DNA of 7,565 nt from an uncultured Desulfovibrio sp. Lineage in GTDB: Bacteria; Desulfobacterota; Desulfovibrionia; Desulfovibrionales; Desulfovibrionaceae. The DNA lies in assembly GCA_900550745.1 (NCBI GenBank), contig URTO01000088.1, forward strand, positions 1 to 7,565, given 5' to 3'. Below are positions 1 through 6,150 of the stretch, in pieces. The notes under the pieces were generated by a model. That model saw only the letters and a list, made by a program, of their open reading frames with translations. It was not told the origin of the DNA and did no database searches. Positions within the stretch are counted from its first letter, which is position 1. The number at the start of each line of letters is the position of its first letter. The position numbers and the translations under genes are program-made.

Positions 1-72
1 TCACGGTTTGCTAAGTGGGGGGATGGATTCCGCCAATCTTGAATATGAATTTTATTATCATTAAACGCCGAC
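1..72. other. AT-rich intergenic spacer past the terminator
   Basis: No gene is supported. The stretch around 41-66 is much more AT-rich than the genes and contains a palindrome-like segment (41-59) that partly resembles a Fur box. It may hold control signals for a neighbour beyond the left edge. No convincing -35/-10 pair can be assigned. Confidence 0.35.
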
Positions 73-126
73 AAAAAAACGGCTGCCGCCTTTCCCCTCC
101 CCCTATGGAGGGGATAAGGAACGCCG
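73..126 (-). terminator. Probable rho-independent terminator of the operon
   Basis: On the minus strand a hairpin with CCCCTCC (plus-strand 94-100) pairing to GGAGGGG (107-113) around a 6-nt loop extends through CCTT/AAGG with small mismatches. It is closed by an outer CGGC/GCCG pair (123-126 with 80-83), immediately followed by seven T residues (plus-strand A-run 73-79). It ends about 165 nt past the dctM stop. The interior loop makes it imperfect, but the T7 tract in the right orientation supports it. Confidence 0.65.
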
Positions 127-289
127 CGAGGTCCTGAATCCACATCGAAGGAGAAGGGCCAGCTCCCTGTGCATGAACATCCGCCCTCTTGCCCCCGCTT
201 CGCGGCGGTTCCTGTTGAGGGACTATAACGGCCCGGAATGCACATGGACATACCCGATGTGGTCAAAACCGTACCACTCTTTTCTCCCT
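127..289. other. 3' untranslated spacer downstream of dctM
   Basis: This stretch of 163 bases between the dctM stop and the terminator shows no credible gene: the plus-strand reading frames that enter it have no ribosome site and run antisense through dctM. Only weak short inverted repeats are visible, such as a 4-bp stem near 200-210. It is most likely a long 3' untranslated region. Confidence 0.5.
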
Positions 290-1591
290 TCATTCCATCA
301 TGTTGGGAAGCCAGAGGCTCAACATGGGAAAGGCGAACAACAGGCAGAGATGGATGATGTCGGCAATCAGGAAGGGAAAAATGCCGCGAAAGACCGTCGT
401 CAGCGGGACGTCGGGCACGACGGCCTTGATGACGAACACGTTGAGGCCCACCGGCGGCGTAATCTGCGCGATCTCAAAGATGCGCACCACGATGACCCCG
501 AACCAGATCGGGTCATAGCCCAGAGAGGTGAGCAGCGGGAACACGATGGGCATGGTCAGCACGATCATGGCTATGGGGATCATCACGCAGCCGAGGAGGA
601 CGTACATGGATACCAGAATGATCATGACCAGCGTGGGGCTGAGCTGGAGGGCCCCGACGGTCGAGGCCAGCGTGAACGGAATCCGCGTCACGGAGAAGAA
701 GTATCCGAGCAGCATGGCCCCGATCATCACCAGCATGATCATGGCCGTGGACTTGACCGCATCCATGCACGACCGCCCAAGCGCGCGGGCCGTCAGACGG
801 CGGCGGAGCAGCGCCAGCGCGAATGCGCCCGATACCCCGACGGCCGCCGCCTCCGACGGGCTGAACCAGCCCTTGTAGATGCCGCCGATCACGAGCAGAA
901 ACAGGGCGAAGACGGGCCACGTCCCCTTCAGCGACCGTACCCGCTCGCGCAGGGGGAAAGGTGCGCAGGCGGGCCCCAGCGCGGGATTGATCCGGCACAT
1001 GATCCCGACGACCACCGCATAGAACAGGGCCTGAAGCAGGCCGGGGATGACGCCTGCCATAAACAGCTTGGCGATGTTCTGCTCCGTGAGGATGCCGTAG
1101 ATCACCATCACCGTGGACGGCGGGATAAGCACGCCGAGTGTCCCCCCGGCGGCGACCACGCCCGTGCTGAGCGCGGGATCGTACTTGAGTTTCTTCATTT
1201 CCGGCAGGGCCACGGCCCCCATGGTGACGGCGGTCGCCAGCGTGGTGCCGCTGAGCGCGGCGAACCCGGCGCAGGCCCCCACGGTCGCGAGCGCCAGGCC
1301 GCCCCGGAAATGCCCCACCCAGCGGTGCAGCATACGGAAGAGATCTTCGGAAATGCCGCTGTGGAAGCACAGGTTTCCCATCAGCATGAACAACGGGATC
1401 ACGGCGTAGTCGTACGAGGCCACGCTCGTCCACGGGGCCGTCCGCAATAGGTTGAGCCCCGCCCCGATCCCCAGCAGCGACACCATGCCGACGACGCCGA
1501 CCACGCCCATGGACACCGCCACAGGCACGCGGAGAAACAGCAGCGCCAGCAACGCAAAAAAGCCCAGCAGGCCGATGCACTCAGGCGTCAT
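290..1591 (-). CDS. dctM: TRAP transporter large permease subunit (DctM family)
   Basis: Main ion-coupled (usually Na+) translocation subunit in the inner membrane. In 433 residues it is hydrophobic throughout, with about 11-12 predicted membrane segments. Family motifs: IPLFMLMGN (65-73), LPEMKKLKYD (129-138), AAGGTLGVLIPPS (147-159), FSPSEAAAVG (243-252), GYDPIWFG (358-365) and ITPPVGLNVFVIK (377-389). ATG 1591 is chosen over the in-frame start at 1624 because GAGAGGAGG lies directly upstream (core GGAGG, 4-nt spacing) and the protein then begins right before its first helix; this gives an 11-bp overlap with dctQ. One oddity: in the LGC-VMI-PIAMIVLT segment (333-346) the position that is usually Asp or Glu is Ile338. 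It is the last gene before the terminator. Confidence 0.94.
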   Translation of the reverse strand: MTPECIGLLGFFALLALLFLRVPVAVSMGVVGVVGMVSLLGIGAGLNLLRTAPWTSVASYDYAVIPLFMLMGNLCFHSGISEDLFRMLHRWVGHFRGGLALATVGACAGFAALSGTTLATAVTMGAVALPEMKKLKYDPALSTGVVAAGGTLGVLIPPSTVMVIYGILTEQNIAKLFMAGVIPGLLQALFYAVVVGIMCRINPALGPACAPFPLRERVRSLKGTWPVFALFLLVIGGIYKGWFSPSEAAAVGVSGAFALALLRRRLTARALGRSCMDAVKSTAMIMLVMIGAMLLGYFFSVTRIPFTLASTVGALQLSPTLVMIILVSMYVLLGCVMIPIAMIVLTMPIVFPLLTSLGYDPIWFGVIVVRIFEIAQITPPVGLNVFVIKAVVPDVPLTTVFRGIFPFLIADIIHLCLLFAFPMLSLWLPNMME

Positions 1592-2081
1592 GGCGCCTCC
1601 TCTCCCGGAGGTGTTCCCGCACATGGATCAGGGAAACCACCGCCAGCAGGAAAAAGCCCGCACCGAGCAGGCCGATGAACGGCCATGTCTGAAGGCTGGT
1701 TGTCGGCGTGCACTCCCCGTTGGCGAAGGCGTCAACGGCATAGTCCGACGTCTTCCAGCCCACGGCGGCGCAGAAGGCGCATCCCAGCAGGGCGCCCAAG
1801 GCGCCCAGAGCGTGCCGAACCCGCCGCGGCATCATGTCCGTGAGGATTTCCACCTCCAGATGGCTGTGCGTCACGCCCGTATAGGCGAGCCCGCACCCGA
1901 CCAACGCCCCCATGAGGACTTCCACCACCTCGAAGACGCCGGAAAGGGACGCCCCGAAACCGCGCATCACAACATCCGCCGTAACGAGCAGGGCCATGCC
2001 CCCCAACAGGACGCACCCGAGCACGTTGCCCCACAGGGCCGCCCTGCCGACGACCGCACATCCTTTTTCCATCCACTCCAT
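1581..2081 (-). CDS. dctQ: TRAP transporter small permease subunit (DctQ family)
   Basis: Small membrane subunit that pairs with DctM in the inner membrane and helps dock the binding protein. In 166 residues four hydrophobic helices can be seen at about 15-35, 48-68, 89-110 and 134-153, the usual DctQ layout. The first helix ends in TADVVMRGFG (34-43) and the second is followed by HSHLEVEIL (72-80), both positions where DctQ proteins carry conserved residues. The C-terminus is short, basic and presumably cytoplasmic (REHLRERRR). Start 2081 is supported by AAAGGG 9 nt upstream. The 3' end overlaps dctM by 11 bp, so translation is probably coupled. It gives no clue to substrate. Confidence 0.88.
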   Translation of the reverse strand: MEWMEKGCAVVGRAALWGNVLGCVLLGGMALLVTADVVMRGFGASLSGVFEVVEVLMGALVGCGLAYTGVTHSHLEVEILTDMMPRRVRHALGALGALLGCAFCAAVGWKTSDYAVDAFANGECTPTTSLQTWPFIGLLGAGFFLLAVVSLIHVREHLRERRRHDA

Positions 2082-2090
2082 GCGAACAAA

Positions 2091-2096
2091 CCCTTT
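2091..2096 (-). promoter_or_regulatory. Ribosome-binding site that fixes the dctQ start
   Basis: AAAGGG on the minus strand lies 9 nt before the ATG at 2081 and directly abuts the hairpin at 2097-2129. An alternative in-frame GTG at 2123 lies inside the hairpin and has no purine-rich site, so 2081 is the better start. Pairing of the hairpin may influence access to this site. Confidence 0.55.
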
Positions 2097-2129
2097 GCGG
2101 CCGTGCGGCGTTCCCGCCCGCACGGCCGC
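2097..2129 (-). other. Strong 12-bp intercistronic hairpin between dctP and dctQ
   Basis: Arms 2097-2108 and 2118-2129 are a perfect 12-bp inverted repeat of G/C-rich sequence with a 9-nt loop, in the 57-nt gap after the dctP stop (2139). The transcribed strand continues with CAAAGGG rather than a T-run, and the dctQ ribosome site begins at the foot of the stem. Such structures downstream of binding-protein genes (as in malE-malF) can shield the upstream message from 3' exonucleases and lower expression of the permease genes. That role is inference here. Confidence 0.7.
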
Positions 2130-2138
2130 GAGTGCGCG

Positions 2139-3173
2139 TCACTGCGCTTCGTAGTGTTTCATCAATTCCAGAAAATCCGCCACATACCGGCGGGCATCCG
2201 GCACGCCTTCCTTCTCGATCCGGCTCAGTTCCTCTTCCCGGACTTCGGCGCACACTTTGTCGATCTTCTCACGTTCGGGCCCTGTGAAGCTCAGGACGGC
2301 CTTGCCGCCCTCCCGCACGGACTTGCGCATCTCTTTGGCGATATCCGCCTCCGTCCCGCCGCCCAGCGCGGCGAAGCGTGCCCCGCTGGCGTCCTCCAGC
2401 ACTTTTTGGAGATCGGGCGGCAGCGAGTTCCACTTGTTTTCGTTGATCACCAGATAAAAATAGATGGGCGGCAGGAAGTCGCCTTCGGTGAAGAAACCGC
2501 ACACGTTCGTCAGCCCGAACCCGCGGTGCCCCTCCCATGCGGCGACGGCGGCCTCGACGATCTTCTTCTGGAGGTTCATAAAGATGTCCGGCCCCGGCAC
2601 CGTCATGACCGTGGCCCCCATGCGCTTGGCGAGCAGCGCCGTGCTCTTGCCGTTCGTACGCAGCCGCAGCCCCTCGAAGCCCTCAACGGAGGCCACGGGT
2701 TTGTCCACGCTCCCGATGACCATCGGGGAGACGTGCACCCCAAGGATCTTGACGCCCTTCGCCTCGTCGTGAAACGCGGGAGTCCTTGCGATCAGATCCC
2801 ATACGGCGAGCGAGGCGGCGCGCGGATCGGTGATGTTCAGCCCCGGCACGTACAGCGCCTCAAGCGCCTTGAGCCGGTCGGTGAAAAAGAAGGAATGGAG
2901 ATAGGCGATGTCCACCAGACCATCCTGGCAGGCCATCAGATTGACGTTCGGCTTGGCCAGCGAACCGTTGGGGTACAGGTGTATCTTGATCCGGCCCTTG
3001 GAAGCCTCCTCCACGGAGGAGCTCCACGCCTGCAGCGTCCGCACCTGCTGCACCGACTGCGAACCGAGCCCGGTCTCAAAGTTCAGGACGATTGCGTCGT
3101 CGGCATGCGCATGGTTTCCGACGCCCCACCCCAACAGCACGAGGCCGCACAGCAAACTCACTACTTTTTTCAT
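2139..3173 (-). CDS. dctP: TRAP transporter solute-binding protein (DctP family)
   Basis: Periplasmic receptor that captures a carboxylate ligand and delivers it to the DctQM permease. The 344-residue precursor starts with MKK, a hydrophobic stretch (4-19) and an AHA signal-peptidase I site, so mature protein should begin at Asp25. The mature part follows the DctP fold pattern: SKGRIKIHLYPNGSL (58-72), QDGLVDIAY (83-91), and EGLRLRTNG (167-175) with Arg172 at the position of the conserved carboxylate-binding arginine. ATG 3173 is chosen because the signal peptide starts there and GGAG sits 5 nt upstream; an in-frame start at 3263 would put 30 non-family residues before the signal peptide. The length is typical. 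It follows the acyl-CoA synthetase by 10 nt and precedes dctQ by 57 nt. The ligand is unknown; a monocarboxylate or aromatic acid that the synthetase activates is a reasonable guess. Hairpins flank the gene on both sides. Confidence 0.93.
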   Translation of the reverse strand: MKKVVSLLCGLVLLGWGVGNHAHADDAIVLNFETGLGSQSVQQVRTLQAWSSSVEEASKGRIKIHLYPNGSLAKPNVNLMACQDGLVDIAYLHSFFFTDRLKALEALYVPGLNITDPRAASLAVWDLIARTPAFHDEAKGVKILGVHVSPMVIGSVDKPVASVEGFEGLRLRTNGKSTALLAKRMGATVMTVPGPDIFMNLQKKIVEAAVAAWEGHRGFGLTNVCGFFTEGDFLPPIYFYLVINENKWNSLPPDLQKVLEDASGARFAALGGGTEADIAKEMRKSVREGGKAVLSFTGPEREKIDKVCAEVREEELSRIEKEGVPDARRYVADFLELMKHYEAQ

Positions 3174-3183
3174 CTCTGCTCCA

Positions 3184-4893
3184 TTACAGTTGATTGCATT
3201 CCCGCCTCCCGCCGGGGCCTTCCTCCGGCGGGAGGCGGCCGAAACGTTCCGCATCGGCGGCAAAGCAGCTTTCCGCCATTTCCCGCAGCTTGTACTTCTG
3301 AACCTTGCCGCTGGCGGTCTGGGGGAAAGCCTCCACCACGGCGAGATGGCGCGGTATCTTGTACCAAGCGATGCGCCCCCGGCAGAACGCCCGGACGGCC
3401 TCCGGGGAGATGTCCGCCCCCTCCCTGACGATGAGGAAGGCCCCCACCTCCTCGCCGTAGCGCACGCTGGGCACGCCGATCACCTGAACGTCGAGAACCC
3501 CCTCCATCGTGCGGAGGTAATCCTCCACCTCGCGCGGGGAAATGTTTTCCCCACCCCGAATGATCATATCCTTGATCCGGCCCCGGATGCTGACATAGCC
3601 GTCCGCATCCATGCAGCCGAGATCCCCCGTGTGCAGCCAGCCATCCGCGTCGATGGCCTCCGCCGTGGCTTCCGGCATGGCGTAATACCCCCGCATGACG
3701 TTGTAGCCCCGGCAGCAGACCTCCCCTTCGCAGCCGCGGGGAACCTCCTTGCCGTCCCGGCCGCGGATGGAAACCTCGATGCCGGGGAGGGGACGCCCCA
3801 CCGTCGCGACGCGGCGTTCCACGGGGTCGTCCATCCGGGTTTGGGTCAGCACCGGGGCCCCTTCCGTCAGCCCATAGCAGATCGTGATGCCCTCCAAGCC
3901 CATACGCCCCATGACTGCGCGCATGAGCGCCTCAGGGCATACCGCGCCCGCCATGATGCCCGTGCGGAGCGTGCCGCACTCGAAACGCGGAAAAAGCCGG
4001 TGGTGCAGCACGGACTGGAAAAAGCTCGGCACCCCATACAGCGCGGTGCAGCGTTCCCGCCCCACGGCGTCCATAACCGGCACGGGGGAGAACGTGTCGA
4101 GGAGAACCATTGTGGCCCCGTAATACACGCAGGCCAGCGCGCCGAGCACGCACCCCACGCAATGGAACAGCGGCACCGGCAGGCAAACCCTGTCGGATTC
4201 GGTCAGGTTCAGGTTGCCGCCGACGCAGCGGGCGTTGTTCACGATGCCCACGTGTTCGAGCATCACGCCCTTGGGGAAGCCGGTCGTCCCGGACGTGTAC
4301 TGCATGTTGACGACGTCATAGGGTGTTGCGGCCTCCCTGCGGGAAAGGTAGTCCGACTCAGGGACGGCCTTTCCCAGCGCTTCCAGTTCGGGCAGGGAAT
4401 ACGCCCCTTCCGCCGGGCCTTCTCCGAGCGACACGATCCGGCGCAATCCCGGCGCGTGGGGTGAACGCAGTTCCCCACGGGGCATCTCCAGCGCTTCGGG
4501 GACGGCGGCATAGAGGGAGGCCGCGAGATCCCGCCCATGCGTTCCCTGAAAGAATACGAGCGTCTCACAGCCGGACTGCCGCAGCAGGTAGCGCAGTTCC
4601 GTTTCCTGATAGTTCGTATTTACCGTGATCAGAACCGCTCCTATCTTCGCCGCGGCGAACATGAACACGATCCACTGCGGGCAGTTGGGAGCCCACAGCG
4701 CTATCTTCTCCCCCGCACCCACGCCGATCGCCATCAGCCCCCGGGCGGCGGCATCGACCCGCTCCGAAAGCTCACGCCACGTCCAGCGCACCCCGGTACC
4801 GGGATGGACGACGGCTTCCCGCAGGGGAAACGCCTCGACGGAGGCATCGAAAACCTGACCAAGCGTCAGTTCCCGCACAGCAAACTCTTTCAT
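3184..4893 (-). CDS. AMP-forming acyl-CoA synthetase (ACSF2/AcsF-like, ANL superfamily)
   Basis: Activates a carboxylic acid with ATP to an acyl-adenylate, then to an acyl-CoA thioester. In 569 residues it has the ANL motifs in order: P-loop YTSGTTGFPKG (199-209), ICYGLTEG (338-345), HTGD (421-424, ATP-ribose Asp424), GRIKD hinge (438-442), RGGENISPREVE (446-457) and the C-terminal SGK with catalytic Lys530. The stretch around MQYTSGTTGFPKGVMLEH and PVPLFHCVG resembles the ACSF2-type medium-chain acyl-CoA synthetases as I remember them; substrate chain or ring type cannot be assigned. ATG 4893 is preferred because GGAG lies 5 nt upstream and homologues start near the LGQVF motif; the in-frame ATG at 4956 has no ribosome site and lies in the structured leader. 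The stop is 10 nt before dctP, indicating co-transcription with the TRAP transporter, whose cargo may be this enzyme's substrate. The last codons include one arm-pair of a 14-bp hairpin. Confidence 0.93.
   Translation of the reverse strand: MKEFAVRELTLGQVFDASVEAFPLREAVVHPGTGVRWTWRELSERVDAAARGLMAIGVGAGEKIALWAPNCPQWIVFMFAAAKIGAVLITVNTNYQETELRYLLRQSGCETLVFFQGTHGRDLAASLYAAVPEALEMPRGELRSPHAPGLRRIVSLGEGPAEGAYSLPELEALGKAVPESDYLSRREAATPYDVVNMQYTSGTTGFPKGVMLEHVGIVNNARCVGGNLNLTESDRVCLPVPLFHCVGCVLGALACVYYGATMVLLDTFSPVPVMDAVGRERCTALYGVPSFFQSVLHHRLFPRFECGTLRTGIMAGAVCPEALMRAVMGRMGLEGITICYGLTEGAPVLTQTRMDDPVERRVATVGRPLPGIEVSIRGRDGKEVPRGCEGEVCCRGYNVMRGYYAMPEATAEAIDADGWLHTGDLGCMDADGYVSIRGRIKDMIIRGGENISPREVEDYLRTMEGVLDVQVIGVPSVRYGEEVGAFLIVREGADISPEAVRAFCRGRIAWYKIPRHLAVVEAFPQTASGKVQKYKLREMAESCFAADAERFGRLPPEEGPGGRRECNQL
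3202..3238 (-). other. Strong 14-bp hairpin at the 3' end of the synthetase gene, just 5' of dctP
   Basis: Arms 3202-3215 and 3225-3238 are perfect reverse complements (14 bp, nearly all G/C) with a 9-nt loop. The element lies within the last codons of the synthetase gene, which encode its Pro/Gly/Glu/Arg-rich tail, and 28 nt before the dctP ATG (3173). No T-run follows, so it is not an intrinsic terminator. With the hairpin at 2097-2129 it brackets dctP. Likely roles are an RNA-processing boundary or protection of the 5' end of a processed dctP message. Confidence 0.65.
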
Positions 4894-5008
4894 GGCAACT
4901 CCACGCGGCCTTGGAACGCCGAGAAGCCCCCGGCGGAAGGCCCCCAGACGGATCATCGGGGCGTTCCCCGTTCCCGCGACGCTCCTCCGAACCTGACGGC
5001 GAGGCCCT
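4894..5008 (-). other. Structured intercistronic leader upstream of the acyl-CoA synthetase gene
   Basis: This 115-nt gap between the HIT gene stop and the ligase start contains a perfect 8-bp inverted repeat (4913-4920 with 4960-4967) enclosing 39 nt. Within and beside it, a GCCCC block can pair with either of two GGGGG-containing blocks, so alternative folds are possible. A short tandem repeat of CGTTCCC lies at 4962-4975 on the plus strand. No T-run, clear promoter or known riboswitch motif is visible. The ligase ribosome site (GGAG, 4899-4902) sits just outside the outer stem. It may be an mRNA-processing or translation-modulating element, or only GC-rich noise. Confidence 0.35.
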
Positions 5009-5428
5009 TCACGCCCGTATGTTGTTCCGAATGGTTTCAGCCATGATTCGCATGGCGTCGGGGGAGCCGTAGGCCTCCTGCTTCCACGGCGCGAAGCCGT
5101 CGTCGGGAAAGCGGGGGATCAGATGCCAATGCACATGATCCACCTGCTGCCAAGCGGCCCGCCCGTTATTCTGGATGACGTTCAGCCCGGCCGCCCCCGT
5201 CGCTTCCATCACCGCCGCGCCCACACACCGCATCGTCAGGAGCAGTTCGTCCCCGATCGGCTCGTCGAGCGTGAAAAGCGTTTCCGCATGCCGTTTGGGA
5301 ATGATGAGGGTATGCCCCGGAAAGGCCGGGTTGATGTCCAGAAAAGCCAGCAGGCGATCCGTTTCGTAGACCTTCGCGCAGGGCAGCGTGCCCTCCGCGA
5401 TCCGGCAAAAAAGACACTCGTCCGTCAT
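5009..5428 (-). CDS. HIT-family (HinT-like) nucleotide hydrolase
   Basis: A 139-residue histidine-triad protein. HinT-type members are small homodimeric hydrolases of purine nucleoside phosphoramidates and of acyl- or aminoacyl-adenylates. Seen: the N-terminal CLFCRI with Cys5 and Cys8, which in many bacterial members help bind zinc; FLDINPAFPGHTLIIPKRH (29-47); and the active-site triad HVHWHLIPR (98-106) with nucleophile His100. The length is normal. The ATG at 5428 is preceded by AGGAG with 5-nt spacing and overlaps the stop of the phosphopantetheinyl transferase gene by 4 bp (5425-5428). A 115-nt gap separates it from the AMP-forming ligase downstream. Its position beside an acyl-adenylate-forming enzyme suggests it clears leaked adenylates. 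This is inference, as HIT genes occur in many contexts. Confidence 0.94.
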   Translation of the reverse strand: MTDECLFCRIAEGTLPCAKVYETDRLLAFLDINPAFPGHTLIIPKRHAETLFTLDEPIGDELLLTMRCVGAAVMEATGAAGLNVIQNNGRAAWQQVDHVHWHLIPRFPDDGFAPWKQEAYGSPDAMRIMAETIRNNIRA

Positions 5429-6150
5429 AACAACTCCTGTTCATAAACCGTAAACGGGCGTCCCCGCACCGCGAGGGCGCCCGCGAACCCTTCGGCGGGA
5501 CGCCATTCCGTCAGCCCGACATCGTGCACGCCGCCGTCCTTCAGAAAAATGGAAACGCCGCCCCCGCAATCGAGCGGCATACGGACGCGGAACCGATCCA
5601 GCGAAAAGGAAAGCCCCTCGCCCAACGCCTTCACAAAGGCCTCCCGAAGTACCCAGCACCGGAAAAAACGTCCTTCAGGCGGAATGCCTTCGGCTATCCA
5701 CGACCGCTCATGAGGGGAGAAGAACTGTTCCACGATGTCCGCCATGCCCGGAAACGGCTTCACCCGCTCAATGTCCACCCCGACCTCGTGATCGGGGACA
5801 ATCGCCACGGCGGCCAGCCCTTCCGCATGGGAAAGGCTGAAGTGCGGCCCGCCCTCCACAAAGGGCTTGCCGCAGGCGTTCCGAAAAAAGCGAACCTCTC
5901 GCGGGCCGCAGCCCAGCCAGCGCCCGAGGAGCAACCGCAACGCGCCGTGCGCGGCGACATACCGATCGGCCAGTGTGGAAGAAACGAAACGCCTTCCCGC
6001 AGCCTCCTCTTCGGGAGGAAGCGCAGCGCGTCCCAGCACAAGCACACGGGGATCATCAAGCGGGATCGTCCAGACCTCAGGGCCGCCGCACGGCGTCCGG
6101 TTCCAGCCTTCCGGCCCAAAGGCCCGCCGGACGAACGCCGCCGCGCTCAT
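5425..6150 (-). CDS. Sfp-type 4'-phosphopantetheinyl transferase
   Basis: Transfers the phosphopantetheine arm of CoA to a conserved serine of carrier proteins (ACP, PCP), converting apo to holo form. In 241 residues it shows the family motifs in order: NACGKP (91-96), FSLSHAEG (104-111), GVDIE (124-128), FFSPHE (143-148) and WVLREAFVKALGEGLS (166-181). Asp126, Glu128, Glu170 and Lys174 match the Mg-binding and catalytic residues Asp107, Glu109, Glu151 and Lys155 of Sfp, so the enzyme should be active. The length fits the broad-specificity Sfp/EntD class rather than the short AcpS class. I chose ATG 6150 because it overlaps the thioesterase stop (ATGA); an ATG at 6264 in the same frame would add 38 residues lying wholly inside the thioesterase gene and outside the family's usual length. 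Its own stop overlaps the HIT gene start by 4 bp. The carrier it modifies is not in the window. Confidence 0.94.
   Translation of the reverse strand: MSAAAFVRRAFGPEGWNRTPCGGPEVWTIPLDDPRVLVLGRAALPPEEEAAGRRFVSSTLADRYVAAHGALRLLLGRWLGCGPREVRFFRNACGKPFVEGGPHFSLSHAEGLAAVAIVPDHEVGVDIERVKPFPGMADIVEQFFSPHERSWIAEGIPPEGRFFRCWVLREAFVKALGEGLSFSLDRFRVRMPLDCGGGVSIFLKDGGVHDVGLTEWRPAEGFAGALAVRGRPFTVYEQELL

Noticed and set aside
173..1450. A 425-codon open frame on the plus strand
   Set aside because: Opposite dctM, with low-complexity His/Asp/Arg/Gln-rich content typical of a GC-rich antisense shadow.
3202..3238. Hairpin near the end of the synthetase gene as an intrinsic terminator
   Set aside because: There is no T-run after it on the transcribed strand, and dctP begins 28 nt later with a normal ribosome site, so processing or stability is more likely.
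3174..3263. N-terminal extension of DctP upstream of the MKK start
   Set aside because: It would put 30 residues before a clear signal peptide, overlaps the synthetase 3' end and its hairpin, while the ATG at 3173 has a GGAG site.
1452..3428. A 658-codon open frame on the plus strand
   Set aside because: It runs antisense to dctM, dctQ, dctP and the end of the synthetase gene, has a His/Arg/Pro-rich composition with no recognisable motif and no ribosome site. Long antisense frames are expected opposite GC-rich genes.
2908..4464. A 518-codon open frame on the plus strand
   Set aside because: Opposite the synthetase and dctP, both of which have clear family motifs in the other strand; no independent evidence of coding.
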